64,000 nt of DNA. Source: Cymbomonas tetramitiformis. Taxonomy: Eukaryota; Chlorophyta; Pyramimonadophyceae; Pyramimonadales; Pyramimonadaceae. Below the pieces are notes generated by a model. That model searched no databases. It saw nothing but the letters and a program-made list of their open reading frames with translations, and was not told where the DNA came from. Position numbers and translations under genes: made by a program. Where the stretch lies: NCBI GenBank assembly GCA_001247695.2, contig LGRX02029370.1, forward strand, positions 20,852 to 84,851. The letters run 5' to 3'. This document shows, piece after piece, positions 50,158 to 62,320 of this stretch (position 1 is its first letter; each line of letters starts with the position of its first letter).

Positions 50158-53100
50158 TCAAGCGGCGTGATCATCTTCATCGTCAGCAACTTCACCAACA
50201 AAGTCAACGGTCCGGTCCAGAACCACCGCCAATATACCGGGCGTCTCTCTGATTCCCATAGGCAGTCGGCGGCGGTTCAAGGGTGTGATTGCTAAGCGCT
50301 TAGGCAGCCACGGTATTGGCACGATGCAAACCTGGGACTCGATTTCTTCGGCTCGGATAATAGAATCCTTCGTGGCCCATGGCAAGTCGGTACGTAGAAA
50401 TACGGTCTGGCTGATGGGATCAGCGACAGCGGCCTCTTGAGGAAACCACCTGACTTTCACCAAAATGAATGGGTCGTGGCCGTGGATCGACATCTTGAAG
50501 ACATCCAGCAACTCCGCGTACCTGATTGATCAGTATAATTCTGGGTAAAATTTGAGATCGCCTAACTCAACTGAACGAATACAACGAGGGCAACATGTCG
50601 TCCCCATTAGACCGGGATGTGGGCGGGATGGGGGCACGCACCAGTCCTGATTTTCGTATTGGGGAGTGCGAATGCCGTCAACCATTTTGTGTCCAACGAA
50701 TATATCTCTGAACTTCACAAGCATGTATCGCTGAATACTCTCCCTATGAAGGTCTTTATCACGAGCTCTGAACATGCTACGTCCAACCTTTACATAACTG
50801 TATCGTAAAAGTCGTGGCGGTGGCGAGGTAATGAAGTTGATCTCTTCCGTGGTAAACTGCTTGACGACCATTCCTTCGCCATTGGGGTTCGGCTCCTTCC
50901 TCCACGTGCTGGCGTTGTCGAAGGTAGGGTCTACAAGACGCAACGGGGCAATCCACGGGTTTCCAGCAAGTCGTTGCCGACGGACACGTTGTTGATGCAT
51001 CCTGTTTTGAGAATCAGGTGAAGACATTAGTCCGATGCGGGTCCCATGCCGGTCCTAGGTCCCGCCCCCATGGGGACATCGTTTCCGATGGTTCCAAAGG
51101 ACGACTAGCGAGTGCGACTGACTATAAAAGTGATGCAAGTGTGGGTACAAACCGTCGAGATCGCTGATTTTCCGCCCTGATGCGTGCTGCAGCCAATTCA
51201 AACTGATCTCGAAGTTCGGCAAACCAATCGAAATGAAGGTACAGCCAGGATTTGATGTCCTTAATGGTATCTGAAGCCCAAAATATCGAACTTTATTTGA
51301 AGAACACGATATCGAAATGCAATACATGGGGCGGGGTCGGGGCGGGGTGTGGGACCGATGGGTCCGATATGTTGACTCAACAGGGGCGGCACGGTATCAC
51401 ATACCTTCTGATAGCAGCGTGCTCTTGCCTTGACGCTCCACCCCGGATTTGAGCATCATTGAAACCCGCAAAGGTTCGGGGAGTGGATATACAGGTGGCT
51501 TCGATCCTCGCGCCAAATCGCTCAACCCGCGGCAAAGGTTTACGAGGCGCTCCAGCTCTATATTCTTCATGATGCTGGCCACCGGACTCGATCGCGTTTT
51601 GACCGCCCGTTTCATTCGGCCAAAGTAGTCCTCGAAGCAAAACATCCATAGCTCACGTGCTGGACCGTACATCATGAGCTGCGGCACGACATGAGTAAGG
51701 AGATGTTGCATCATCACCAAATCGGCTGGTGACATGTGATCTTCACCAAGCTTTAGGACCACTTTCACTCTCTCAATGAGACCTGGCATTTCCTGGAAAA
51801 GGCAAATAGCAGATCTCAAAAGGAAATAGTATGGGTACAATATAGGTGCATGCGGACCTACAATGCCCACGTGGGTACTAAATCAGGGAGACGATCCGCC
51901 CCCATCGGGGCGGGGCCCCGGACCAAGATTGCTGCTAAACTAGGCAATGATGCTTTACCTTCAAAAGAATTGTAGGGCTGACAACCTCACGAACGATGGA
52001 GCATATCTCCCCAACATAATCCGCGTGCAAAGGCCTTTCCACGAGCCCATCCGGACCAGGCCAGCTCGACAGAACAGGCAAAATTCCTGAAGTCATCGCC
52101 GTGATACCCAATGCCGCCTTTAATCTTCGAGGAATGAAATTCTCGTTAGCCTTCAGTTGCATAAGCTTCTGGGGCAGTGGGCCCCATGATTTTGGTGCGC
52201 CCAGAACGTCACGTAACCACTCGGTCATGGCAATTCTCGACGGCTTCGACGGTGCCCACGGAGATGGTTTACCTGCAGTGGGCACAAAGCGACAGGTCAA
52301 GATTGTGCCCCTACTTGGGGCCCAGCTCCGTACCCGTTGGGGCTAGTGTGGGTCGGGACGGGTCCCACGCGTGGTACCCCTCGACTCTAGCAACTTACCA
52401 GCAAGTCGCTGAGCTGCTGTTCGAACACGTGTAGCATTGCGAGGTTGCGGAGGCGCAACAAGCCAGCCCCGATTGACCTTAAACTCTCTTGCAAAATTCC
52501 GACAATGCGCTGACCAGTTGCCACCACAAATCGATTTGTGTAAGCGTTGGACCAAGTTGCTCAATATGTGCATCAAGTCCAAAAGGTACATGTATATGAC
52601 GTTGAAGTACACCAATCTGGAGAACGCGCAAGGAGTTTTCACACCAAACTTCTTGAAACTATCTTGTAACTGCTCTTTGGAAGCGCCGTTCTTCGCCATG
52701 CCTTTGTGCAACTGCTGTATTTGTCGGACACGTTCATCGGTGTGGAGGTCAGTCTCGGTATCGCCACCTGGGTAAGTAAGTGTACAATCCATAATGAATT
52801 GGGGCAGATTGGGGGCGGGCTGTTGGCGGTACGGGGGCGGCTTGAGGGCGGGACAGGGGCGAGGCCAGGGCGGGACTCGGACAGTGCTTAGTAAGCACCA
52901 ACGCTCCTATCACAAACTTCTCGGTAAACGAGACAGGTACAAGACGGTGGCGGGATGGAGGCCGCACGCCGGACCGACATGGGACCAGCATAGGACCGAT
53001 CTATATGAGTATGATTGTACATCCAAGAATGGGCGGACCTCGTCGCTTTTGGAACTTCTCCAGAAATATCGTTTTCCCCATCTTGCCTTTCGCAGCCCCA

Positions 53101-54960
53101 ATGCCGTTGATCAGGCACTTCAAGCATCCCATAATGGCAGTTGCAGCCATTCGTCGGGATGCGTCCACAAGGCCAACGTAATCCATGAGTACCGCGTACA
53201 CCATGCATCGAACTGTAAATGGTTCTTTCTCGATGACGTCGAAAACCGTATGACCAGTGGACCACAGTACCTCTAGCTCATCCACCAGGTGGTCGTAAAA
53301 GAGCGAAGTGTCCTTGGGCTTGCCCTCCGCAATCCCATACGTGAACACGTGCTTGTGTCGTTCTTCCCCGGGCATGTTGCCAATCGTGAAGCAAATGGGC
53401 ATGATGCTGGATAGCTGATCGTTGAACGGGTTGATTCCATCCGCGCAAAGAATAATCCATAGATTCCGGCGGTCCGCGAAGAATCTGGGGAACTTCTGGA
53501 CCAAAGCTCGGAGAGCAGGAGAATCTGCATTCGCAAGGCCGGGTCCAATGTCATTTCCCCATGGGTCCGGCAATTCGCCCTCAAATGTACCACATACCGA
53601 ACCAACTATAATATCAAACTAATCGCTGATTGAGCTAGGATGACGAGAGATGGGTCCCACAGGTTTCCCTATACAGGGCGGGATAAGGGACCGATAGGGA
53701 CGGGAAAGGTACTATGGGACACTCAACAGGGCTGAGCAATTTTACATGATTCGCACCATGTATCCCGGTGACTTTATTTGTCTGGTTGTTCGTCAGGAAG
53801 CTTGGTCGCATCGAAGCTCCGCACCATCGCGGCATATTCTGGACAGAGGAAGATGTACTCCAGCAGTGATTCCAAAGGCCAGTATCTGAAAATAGATCTT
53901 GCTCGACCGTTCGTTCTCACCCCGTCGTGTTCTTTTCCCAACCGATACCTCGAAGTCTTACACTTTGGACATTTGTCGAGCTCGCTGTGTTCACCCTTGT
54001 ACATGATGCAGCCCTTGATGCACACGTGCACCTCATTGTACGCTCCGTAGAAGGGTTTAAACCGCTTCAATGTCTCGGGGTACGTGCGAGGAAGGACTTG
54101 CCGTTCTTCGTTGTTAAGGAGCCTTCCCCGGACGATGTCGAGAATAGATGCAAAGATGGACTGAGTCCCGGTGTGCTCGACCTGCATCTCCAAAAGGTCA
54201 AGTAACAGTCCGTTGATCTTGGAAATGTCCTGCAGGGCGCCAACACTTCATCAGTCCATCCGCGCTTGGTACTAGAAGGATGCATGTGTAAAGTCATGGG
54301 GCAATATGGGTCCCCATCCGGTACCATACATGGGACCGGGCCGTTCACACAGGTCCCGTATCGGTCCCATGTGGGTACCTAAACTTGCAAGCAGCACTCA
54401 CTACCGTAACCGTACGAGGCGGTATGTACTGGTCCTAGACCGGTACCACGTCCCGTACCGATAGTTCCCCCACATGTTCCCAATGGGTACCACATCCTGA
54501 ACACCGCACTCACCACATCGCCTTCGCCATCGGAATCATCCGCAGAGTCGTCGGTAAGCTCTTCGGCATCTTCATCCTCCTCGCCACCGCCTTCCCCGTC
54601 GCCGCTGTCGTCTCCGGATGACGATTCGCCATCATCATCACGTAGTTGTTTCCCAAACCCCAAGTCCTCGATGTGTTTCGCCAACGCTTCAAAGTTGGAT
54701 ATCACCTCGGCTTCCCGAGGGGTATGGTCACGATCCGCACCGCCCATCTCATCATCTCGGGGAGATGATCGCTCATTCTCTTCTTCGAACTCCTGTTGCG
54801 GAATGAATACACCATATTGTTTGACATGTCGGAGAATTTGACGGCGGCCAAGTTCACGTGTCGTAAGCCCTCGGTGGTGGCATTGATTACACGGACAAAT
54901 GCCATACTCTGAAACGTAGCGTCCAGGGCGGCTTCCTTGTATGCCCTGTGGAGTCGCCAT
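50158..54960 (-). CDS. CACTA/EnSpm-type transposase (Transposase_21 family), multi-exon
   Basis: Minus-strand open blocks in order. 54960-54500: start MATPQGIQGS, Cys cluster CPCNQCHHRGLTTRELGRRQ, acidic stretch. 54193-53774: VCIKGCIMYKGEHSELDKCP, IFRYWPLESLLEYIFLC. 53573-53001: Transposase_21 core with ILCADGINPFNDQLSS, IGNMPGEERHKHVFTYGIAE, ELEVLWSTGHTVFDV, AVLMDYVGLVDAS. 52792-52343: YMYLLDLMHILSNLVQR. 52300-51935: LPQKLMQLKANENFIPRRLK. 51870-51397: DUF4218-like MMQHLLTHVVPQLMMYGPAR. 51327-51055 and 51027-50530: RYSYVKVGRSMFRARD. 50511-50158: DUF4216-like FILVKVRWF. Gaps between blocks are intron-sized and carry CATGGACC-type repeats. Exact splice sites were not resolved and integrity is uncertain. 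Confidence 0.85.
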
Positions 54961-56291
54961 CTATCGTCACATAGACAAGTGCCAAACCATTTTATCCAGC
55001 ATGTTGCAGGTAGAACGCCTGCAAAAGGTCGTACACGCTGGGGTGAGTAAGTGTTTAAAGCGAGCAGTACTATACGGGGGCGGGGTCTCGGACCGATAGG
55101 AATCACTCAGTCCATAACCGGTCCCGAACCCCGGACCCGTAGGAACCATGCCTTGGACCCCACACGGACCCGTCGGTACCATGTCTGGGACCCCACATGG
55201 ACCCGTCGGTACCATGCCTTGGACCCCACACGGACCCCACACGGACCCGTTCGGAATCCACCGCAGCAAGACGCCGCAACCCTAATAAACCCTATGGTCC
55301 CATAGGTGGAACACAGCCCGCCCCTATGGGGTAAAGTAAAAAACAACTGGGTCTAGGGCGTGGGTCCAGGTCCATGTGGTCTAAAAATGTCTGACCATGC
55401 ATGGACCTCGCATGGACTTGCCAAATAACCCGTTGAACCACTGTGGGACCGACGGCATGGACCCGTAATGAAGCCTATGGGACCGACGCACAGGTGTTTT
55501 TGCCTTTTTTTGCTTAAAAAAGTGCATTTTGGGGTTACGCGTTACACATGGACCTCGCTTGGACCGACCAGTGTTAAAGGCTCGCTCTCACCCTGCCCCC
55601 GTGAGGATTAGCGGGTCCCCGAGATTTTACAAAAAAAACAACTGGGTCTAGGCGTGGGTCCGGGTCCATGTGGTGCAAAAATGTCTGACCATGCATGGAC
55701 CTCGCATGGACTTGCGTCGGACCACTGTGGGACCGACGGCATGGACCCGTAATGAAGCCTATGGGACCGACGCACAGTTTCACATTTTTGGGGATTCGAG
55801 TCACATGGACCTCACGTGGACCTATCTAAAGAACGTCGGCGAGGCAAGCAGCGGTGTAAAGAATTCCTCGTTGAGAGATAGCGAAAATCGACCCAAAAAT
55901 CGAAAAAACAAAATTTGGGCACTAAAAGGGGCAGGTTGATTGCAATATATCCTGCCAAACAAAAAAGCAAAAATGTTTTTTTCCCGTGAGATATCGGCAT
56001 TTTTGTGCGTGCGATTTTTTCAAATCGAACTAAAGGAAAAAAAATCGAAGAACAGGTGCTCTGTGGGAATGCTTTCCTGTTCCAGCGAACGGTGCAATTG
56101 ACGGACCAGATGAACCCCCCAGTCTTAATCGGACGGTCTCCATGAGTTACTGAAACTCAAAATGGCATGAAGGCGTGGGTGGGCACCCATAACGCCCCTT
56201 GTGCACTACCCGCGTCGTTGGCGGCAATCGCCCATCGTGCCACATGCACGGGGAACTGCCAGTAGAACACAAGGGGAATCGTGGGTGCCCA

Positions 56292-56376
56292 TGCCTCCAA
56301 GGGGATTCGAACCCCTCACCCTCACGTGAAACGCGTTCGGCTTATCAACATTTGACCACTCGGCCAAGCACCCACG
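56292..56376 (-). ncRNA. tRNA-like sequence with intact A and B boxes (degenerate)
   Basis: Minus strand has TGGCCGAGTGG (perfect pol III A box) and GGTTCGAATCC (perfect B box), with an AGGGG/CCCCT T-stem, inside an 11-bp inverted repeat ATCGTGGGTGC...GCACCCACGAT. The acceptor halves do not pair next to the T-arm and no clean anticodon arm forms, so it is a tRNA relic or SINE head of Ser/Leu type, not a functional tRNA. Confidence 0.5.
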
Positions 56377-56502
56377 ATGATGGAAATTCGCCGCACGGCA
56401 GCAATTATATTCATAAAACCGCATGCCCTACCGAGAGCACTCTGAAACGAACTAGAAAAGAAAAAAAGAAATTGAGACCTGCAAATTTGAAATCGCAGCC
56501 CA

Positions 56503-58827
56503 CCATGTACCGATACAGAGACAGTCCCATGCGAGTTGACTCGATCGCGTGGACCGACGTTGGACCTCGATGGAACCAATGCTGTCCACCTTGGTACAAT
56601 GCCTCGCCTGGCGGCGCAGAAAGTCAAAGAACTTTGAATTCTTTGAAGACCTTCGTTCCTCGCACTACCGCCTCACAACCTCAGTCCTCACAGCCTCACG
56701 CACAACCTCCGTCCGTCCACGCAGCACAGACATCGATGGGACCTTCACGCAAGACACGCAGCAAAGACGAGAAGAAATTGTCTTCCCGGCAGACGACCCT
56801 CCCTCAGTCTGGAAACACCCAGCTGGGGGAGCTCATGCGCCAGTTTGCAGCCCAGCAGCAAGAAATGCAGGGTCTCCGGCAGTAGCTGGCAGCAGGGCTT
56901 GCTGGTGCTGCTGCTGTGCCTGCGCAGCACCCGGCCGTCAAGGTGGAAGCGGGTGCTACAGGCAGCGCGCCTGGCGATGCGGGGGGGGTCTTCCACACGA
57001 CAAAGGAAGCCCCCAGCATCTCGTGAAGTCATTGCAGCGGTCGACAAATTTAGTTTGCGGAAATAATTTAAGAAGTGGAGTATGGGCCCCTGGATCCACC
57101 ATCTCCACGCTGGAGGAAGAGAGCCTGGACGAAGCCGTTGAGGCGATCAAAACGGCGACGCCAGGCTTCTCGTACGAATGCGTGCGGGATTACATAAAAA
57201 CCGACTGACATATATGAAATGTCAGACCACCACCTTGGGGAGGTGGAAGCTAAAGACCACAAAAGAATGCCCGACGGGTTTTTTCCAGCGTTTTGACGGC
57301 CCGGCCCGCGGCGTCCGGGTGGCATCGGACGCCACCGGCGAGCTGCCCGGCAAGAAGACCACCGAGACGGTGCTGAATTACTTCGACGCCGGGCAGCCCA
57401 CGGAGGGGCCCCTCTTTGAAGCCTTCTGGGCACTGGAGGGGGTGCAGTACGTCAAGCCCGCCGACGTGCAGCCCGCCAACTTGGGGAAGCCCGCCGCCGG
57501 GTTGGACAAGGATCAAGGGGAGAAGATCCCTGCCCCAGTCGCGCCCGAGAAGCAGGGCAAGGAGAAGAAGAGTTCGTTCGTGTGGCCACTGGTAAGCAAA
57601 CATACCTGTTATGTTTTTTTTACCCTGGACCCCTTTGTTTTGAGAGGGACGGTACAGGGGCCACGTTTAGCCCTCGTGCCGAACCCACGCTGGACCGACC
57701 CACAGTGTGGTAGGGCCGCTCCAGCTGAACTGCAGTGTGTGAGTGTGGGTACGATGTCGCTGACTGCTATTGGTTTGGGGCTGGGTCGCAGGCGGATGAC
57801 TCCACACTGGTGCTCGGGTCATTCGTCGCCGTGCACCGCATCCGCTCCAAATCCGTTACCCCCTTCCCCGAGGAGTTCGCCTCCTCACTCCTCGACTACG
57901 ACAACGATCGGTTCGAGTTGTGTTACGGGGTGGTGGAGGCTGGGGGTCCCCGGGGGGAGCAGTGTGAATATTGCCAAGGGGGGCAAAATCCCCAAGGACG
58001 TCGTGGAGGTTTTGCTCAAGTTCGGAGTAAAACCTTCCCCCCACGACGAGAACGACGAGGCCGGGGACCATCACGACCGCATCCTTGCGATGCACGAGTT
58101 ATCCATCACGAAGTTGCTCGCTCTCCCCTCCAACTCAGAAAAAAAAATAAACAAAACAGAACTCCAGCACGACGCCAAGTCGATAATGGAGGCAGGCATC
58201 CTGGTGTGGTGAGTAACCCTTCAGTTCACACGTTTTGCCCTCTGTAAACCTGGGCCCGTTTACCTCTGTAAACCTGGGTCCCGCACGGTCCGGTGTTCTG
58301 CCCGCACCCCGCCCCCGTATGTCCTGTATGGTCCCACGTGTCGCCCCAACCCCGCCCCAGTATACTCTGTGTACTGTATTGAGGTGTGGTGTGTCTACGT
58401 ATGCAGGTTGCCAGTCAGTAACGTCAAGCTCAGCAAAAATGCCTCTAAGGTATTTGCTGGTATGAAGGTGCAGAGCGCCAAGGAAGCTTCCGAACGAAGT
58501 ACTGCCAGCCACGCCGCCAAGGAGGCCCGCAAAAAGGCGGCAAAGGAGATGCTCGGCAAGGCCAAGAGGAAAGCGGATGGGGGCGACGAAGCCGAGAAAA
58601 AGAAGAGGAAAAAGGGCAAGGCAGCTGTAACGGAGGAGGCCGAGGAGGCCGAGCAGGCCGAGCAGGCCGGGGAGGTGGTGGAGGACATGGAGGCGTCCGG
58701 GGATGGCGGGGATGGTGATGAGAATGGTGATGGGCCCTCGGATGGGAATGGAGAGGATACGCAAGACGAAGATGCGCAAGACGAGGAGGGGGCAAGGGCA
58801 GGGTATGATAGTGGTGACGAAGAATAG
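56503..58827 (+). pseudogene. Second gene of the CACTA-like element (accessory protein), apparently frame-broken
   Basis: The frame from about 56503 reads SQRTLNSLKTFVPRTTASQP ... GNTQLGELMRQFAAQQQEMQ, meets TAG at 56884-56886, and continues in frame as LAAGLAGAAAVPAQHPAVKV. Later blocks in other frames are LEEESLDEAVEAIKTATPGF; KKTTETVLNYFDAGQPTEGP and VQYVKPADVQPANLGKPAAG (donor after SSFVWPL at about 57591); SFVAVHRIRSKSVTPFPEEF and SSLLDYDNDRFELCYGVVEA; KDVVEVLLKFGVKPSPHDEN; and a last exon (58405-58827) that is Lys-rich then Asp/Glu-rich, ending YDSGDEE. Position and charge recall the DNA-binding TnpA-type partner of EnSpm elements. The stop and frame jumps suggest decay or unrecognised introns. 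Confidence 0.55.
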
Positions 58828-58914
58828 CAATCATTTTGTGTAGAACTGCCGTACTGTTTTTGCCGTCCTGACCACTTCACTTGTAAATATTGTTTATAAT
58901 TGCATTGTATACTA

Positions 58915-60180
58915 AAATAATCATATGGACCCGCTGAATAACCATATGGACCCACAAAATAATCGCATGGACCCGCTTGTTGATCACATGGACCCGTTTT
59001 ACAATCGTATGGACCCGCTTAATACCCACACGAACCCGCCGAATAATCGTATGGACCCACAAAATGATCACATGGACCCGCTGAATAACCGTATGGGCCC
59101 ACAAAATAATCGAATGGACCCGCTTGCAGAGCACATGGACCCGTTTTACAATCGCATGGACCCGCTTAATACCCACACGGACCCGCGAATAATCGTATGG
59201 ACCCACAAAATAATCACACGGACCCTCTGAATAACCATATGGACCCACATAATAATCGCATGGACCCGCTTGCAGAGCACATGGACCCGTTTTACAATCG
59301 CATGGACCCGCTTAATACCCAAACGAACCCGCCGAATAATCGTATGGACCAACAAAATAATCACATGGACCCGCTGAATAACCATATGGACCCACATAAT
59401 AATCGCATGGACCCGCTTGCTGATCACATGGACCCGTTTTACAATCGCATGGACCCGCTTAATACCCACACGGACCCGCGAATAATCGTATGGACCCACA
59501 AAATAATCACACGGACCCTCTGAATAACCATATGGACCCACATAATAATCGCATGGACCCGCTTGCAGAGCACATGGACCCGTTTTACAATCGCATGGAC
59601 CCGCTTAATACCCGCACGGACCCGCCGAATAATCGTATGGACCCACAAAATGATCACATGGACCCGCTGAATAACCGTATGGACCCACATCATAATCGAA
59701 TGGACCCGCTTGCAGAGCACATGGACCCGTTTTACAATCGCATGGACCCGCTTAATACCCACATGGACCCGCCGAAGAATCATATGGACCAACAAAATAA
59801 TCATATGGACCCGCTGAATAACCGTATGGACCCACAAAATAATCGTATGGACCCACAAAATAATCACATGGACCCGCTAAATAACCGTATGGACCCGCTT
59901 GCAGAGCACATGGACCCGTTTTACAAACGCATGGACCCGCTTAATACCCACATGGACCCGCCGAAGAATCGTATGGACCCACAAAATAATCACATGGACC
60001 CGCAGAATAATCGCATAGACCCACATACTAATCACATGGACCCGCTTAATGCCCACGTGGACCCGCCGGATAATCATACGGACCCGCTTAATACTCACAC
60101 GGACCCGCTAGATCATCGCTTGGACCCGCCTAAATACCACATGGACCTGCCGGGTAATCATATGAACCCATCGAGCGAGG
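58915..60180. repeat. Right sub-terminal array: 18-bp units in a 147-bp higher-order repeat
   Basis: Basic unit ATGGACCCGCTNAATAAC-like (18 bp = 6 codons). The subset CGCTTGCAGAGCACATGGAC recurs at 59121, 59267, 59414, 59560 and 59707, a 146-147 bp higher-order period. Both strands stay open (MDPLNNHMDPQNNR on +; KRVHAIVKRVHV on -), so the long ORFs here are not evidence for genes. Confidence 0.95.
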
Positions 60181-60690
60181 GGTCCATGCTGGGTCCATGT
60201 GATGCATTCCCTACGGGTCCATGCGAGGTCCATGCGTCGCATGGACCCGTAGGAATGTCTGACCATCGGACCCATGTGGCCCTCACCGGTCCATGTGGGG
60301 TCCATGTGATGATAACTGAGTGGTCCCCACGAAGTCCATGTGATTGTACCTACCGGTCCATGCGGGGTCCATGTGGGGTCCATGCGTCGCATGGACCCGT
60401 AGGAATGTCTGACCATCGGACCCATGTGGCCCTCACCGGTCCATGTCGGGTCCACATGCTACGTACACACTAAGAGGTATCACATGGACCCCACATGGAC
60501 CCGTAGGGAGGGTCCATGTGAGGTCCATGTGACTGGAAACCGTATGGACCCCACATGGACCTTCAGTGGACCCCATATGGACCCCTAGGGAGAAATGTCT
60601 GACCATTTGGGGCATGCGAGGTCCATTCCAAGTCCACGGGGGTCCACGTGAGGTCCATGCGGGGTCCATGTGATTTATGAATCACATGGA
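60180..60690. repeat. Right terminal block of inverted GGTCCATG / CATGGACC motifs
   Basis: The motif orientation switches to GGGTCCATG here. A segment of about 130 bp (GTCGCATGGACCCGTAGGAA ... CTCACCGGTCCATG) is duplicated at 60235-60295 and 60386-60445. Confidence 0.9.
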
Positions 60691-60740
60691 CCCGTCCCTA
60701 TTTGGTAGGGTTACCCACCACCCGACCCTACACCGGTGGC

Positions 60741-61663
60741 GGATCAAAGACACAATGAATAGGACGACGAGCCAAAAGACATGCCAGTGGTAAACACGCG
60801 CACGCTTGGCTACAAGTCGAGCTATTCATTGTGTCTTTGACTGTCCTTGTTCGAAGTCTTTGCTTTTCGTACTCACATTTAAAGATCACGCTAAGAGGGT
60901 GCTCTAAAGACTTAACAACCTACTCAAACAAAAAATTCAAGATTCCTAATAGATCCATGCAATTGTCATTAGAAGGCGAAATGTTGTCACGGGCATCATA
61001 GCCACCATGAATACTACTATGGCACGTGCCCCTTTAAGGACAACGATTCCTACAAATCAAGTGAGTCGCTAACCACTTGAATAATACGTGACTACGGATT
61101 CCTACAAATCAAGTGAGTCGCTAACCACTTGAATAATGCGTGACTACGCATGTCCGAAGAACTCCGAAAGCAAAGGAGAAAGAAAGACGCATCGGACACA
61201 CAAGTGCGATATGGAAGAGCGAGTATCGTGGATCAAAGACACAATGAATAGAACGACGAGCCAAAAGACATGCCAGTGGTAAACACGCGCACGCTTGGCT
61301 ACAAGTCGAGCTATTCATTGTGTCTTTGACTGTCCTTGTTCGAAGTCTTTGCCTTTCGTACTCACATTTAAAGATCACGCTAAGAGGGTGCTCTAAAGAC
61401 TTGACAACCTACTCAAACAAAAAATTCAAGATTCCTAATAGATCCATGCAATTGTCATTAGAAGGCGAAATGTTGTCACGGGCATCATGGCCACCATGAA
61501 TGCTACTATGGCACGTGCCCCTTTAAGGACAACGATTCCTACAAATCAAGTGAGTCGCTAACCACTTGAATAACACGTGACTACGCATGTCAAAAGAACT
61601 TCGAAAGCAAAGGAGAAAGAAAGACGCATCGGACACACAAGTACGATACGGAAGAGCGAGTAT
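60741..61663. repeat. 489-bp tandem duplication with hairpin-forming ends (2 copies)
   Basis: Copies start at 60741 and 61230. Each opens with TCAAAGACACAATGAATA and, about 60 bp on, its exact reverse complement TATTCATTGTGTCTTTGA (60744-60761 with 60823-60840; 61233-61250 with 61312-61329). Copy 1 has an extra internal 48-bp duplication (ACGATTCCTACAAATCAAGT...). Confidence 0.93.
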
Positions 61664-62131
61664 GGGGAACACGTCAGTATGCAAATTTCGCAAACTGTTA
61701 TTGTTTTTGCCTCAAGTTGTTACCTTCTCATTATGACTTTCATGAGTGGCTTCAAGAATGCTTGGCACTACACGAGAGATCCACGGTTTTGGCACTGCAC
61801 AAGAGTTCAGGCATGGCTAGCACAACTTCGGGTGAGTAACACACAAGTTCTCAAAGTTTGAAAGGAGAAGGCTCTCTCCATTCATGCACACATAAAAAAT
61901 TGTTACTAGTTTTTCAAGGGATAACAACTCCATAAAAAGGCTGCAAAGCTTCCATTTCGAAAGAAGGTTCGTTCCTCGTCATTCCCATCCACAGGATGGA
62001 TACCTTCTGCAAAAATAGATCGTCTACAAAGAGCCTGGTCAACAGGTTCGCATGCGTTGCTACATACCTCGAAATCGCGGCAACGACCAACATTCACGAA
62101 GGGCACCTGGCACCCCAAACAAAAGCTTTCA
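61664..62131. other. Unannotated
   Basis: No gene or repeat recognised between the 489-bp duplication and the tRNA-like unit. Confidence 0.5.
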
Positions 62132-62320
62132 GCTTTCGCCTCCAAACAAAAGGGGTACGAGAAAGATAGCGCACCTTTAATGTGTGGCACCTCGGACTTG
62201 CACCGAGATCTCCAAACCAAGATGGTTTGGTGCTCTACCTTTGAGCTAATGCCACAAAATTCTGTTGGGTTTGAAGATTTTCTGTACCCAAGTAAGGTGG
62301 GGTTCCTAGGTGACAACACA
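62132..62320 (-). repeat. 189-bp repeat carrying a tRNA-like sequence, copy 1
   Basis: From GCTTTCGCCTCCAAACAAAA to GGTGACAACACA. Two differences from copy 2 at 62643-62831 by eye. Probably a tRNA-derived SINE-like unit or a duplicated tRNA locus. Confidence 0.85.
62184..62255 (-). tRNA. tRNA-like cloverleaf, anticodon position TCT (Arg-like), probably pseudogene/SINE head
   Basis: 72 nt on the minus strand. Acceptor GTGGCAT pairs with GTGCCAC, D-arm GCTC-AAAGGTA-GAGC, anticodon arm CAAAC-CATCTTG-GTTTG, variable GAGAT, T-arm CTCGG-TGCAAGT-CCGAG. All stems pair. The anticodon loop has A instead of U at position 33, there are two bases at position 26, and the T-loop lacks TTC, so decoding function is doubtful. 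Confidence 0.5.

Larger units (their letters stand above)
48295..60710. mobile_element. Large CACTA/EnSpm-like DNA transposon, 12.4 kb
   Basis: The termini are 26-bp inverted repeats with two mismatches: 48295-48320 begins CCCTACCAAATAAGGCCGGG, and the reverse complement of 60685-60710 begins CCCTACCAAATAGGGACGGG. Inside are a Transposase_21-type gene on the minus strand (50.2-55.0 kb), a decayed second gene on the plus strand (56.5-58.8 kb), and sub-terminal arrays of CATGGACCC at both ends. Two divergently placed genes plus sub-terminal repeats is the EnSpm plan. No clear target duplication is visible, and the ends are not the literal CACTA. Confidence 0.82.

Noticed and set aside
58877..60473. 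327-codon MDPLNNHMDPQ ORF and minus KRVHAIVKRVHV ORFs
   Set aside because: 18-bp repeat without stops; no start context, no domain, both strands equally open.
62184..62255. A functional tRNA-Arg(TCT) gene
   Set aside because: Position 33 is A, position 26 has an extra base and the T-loop lacks TTC; retained only as tRNA-like with moderate confidence.
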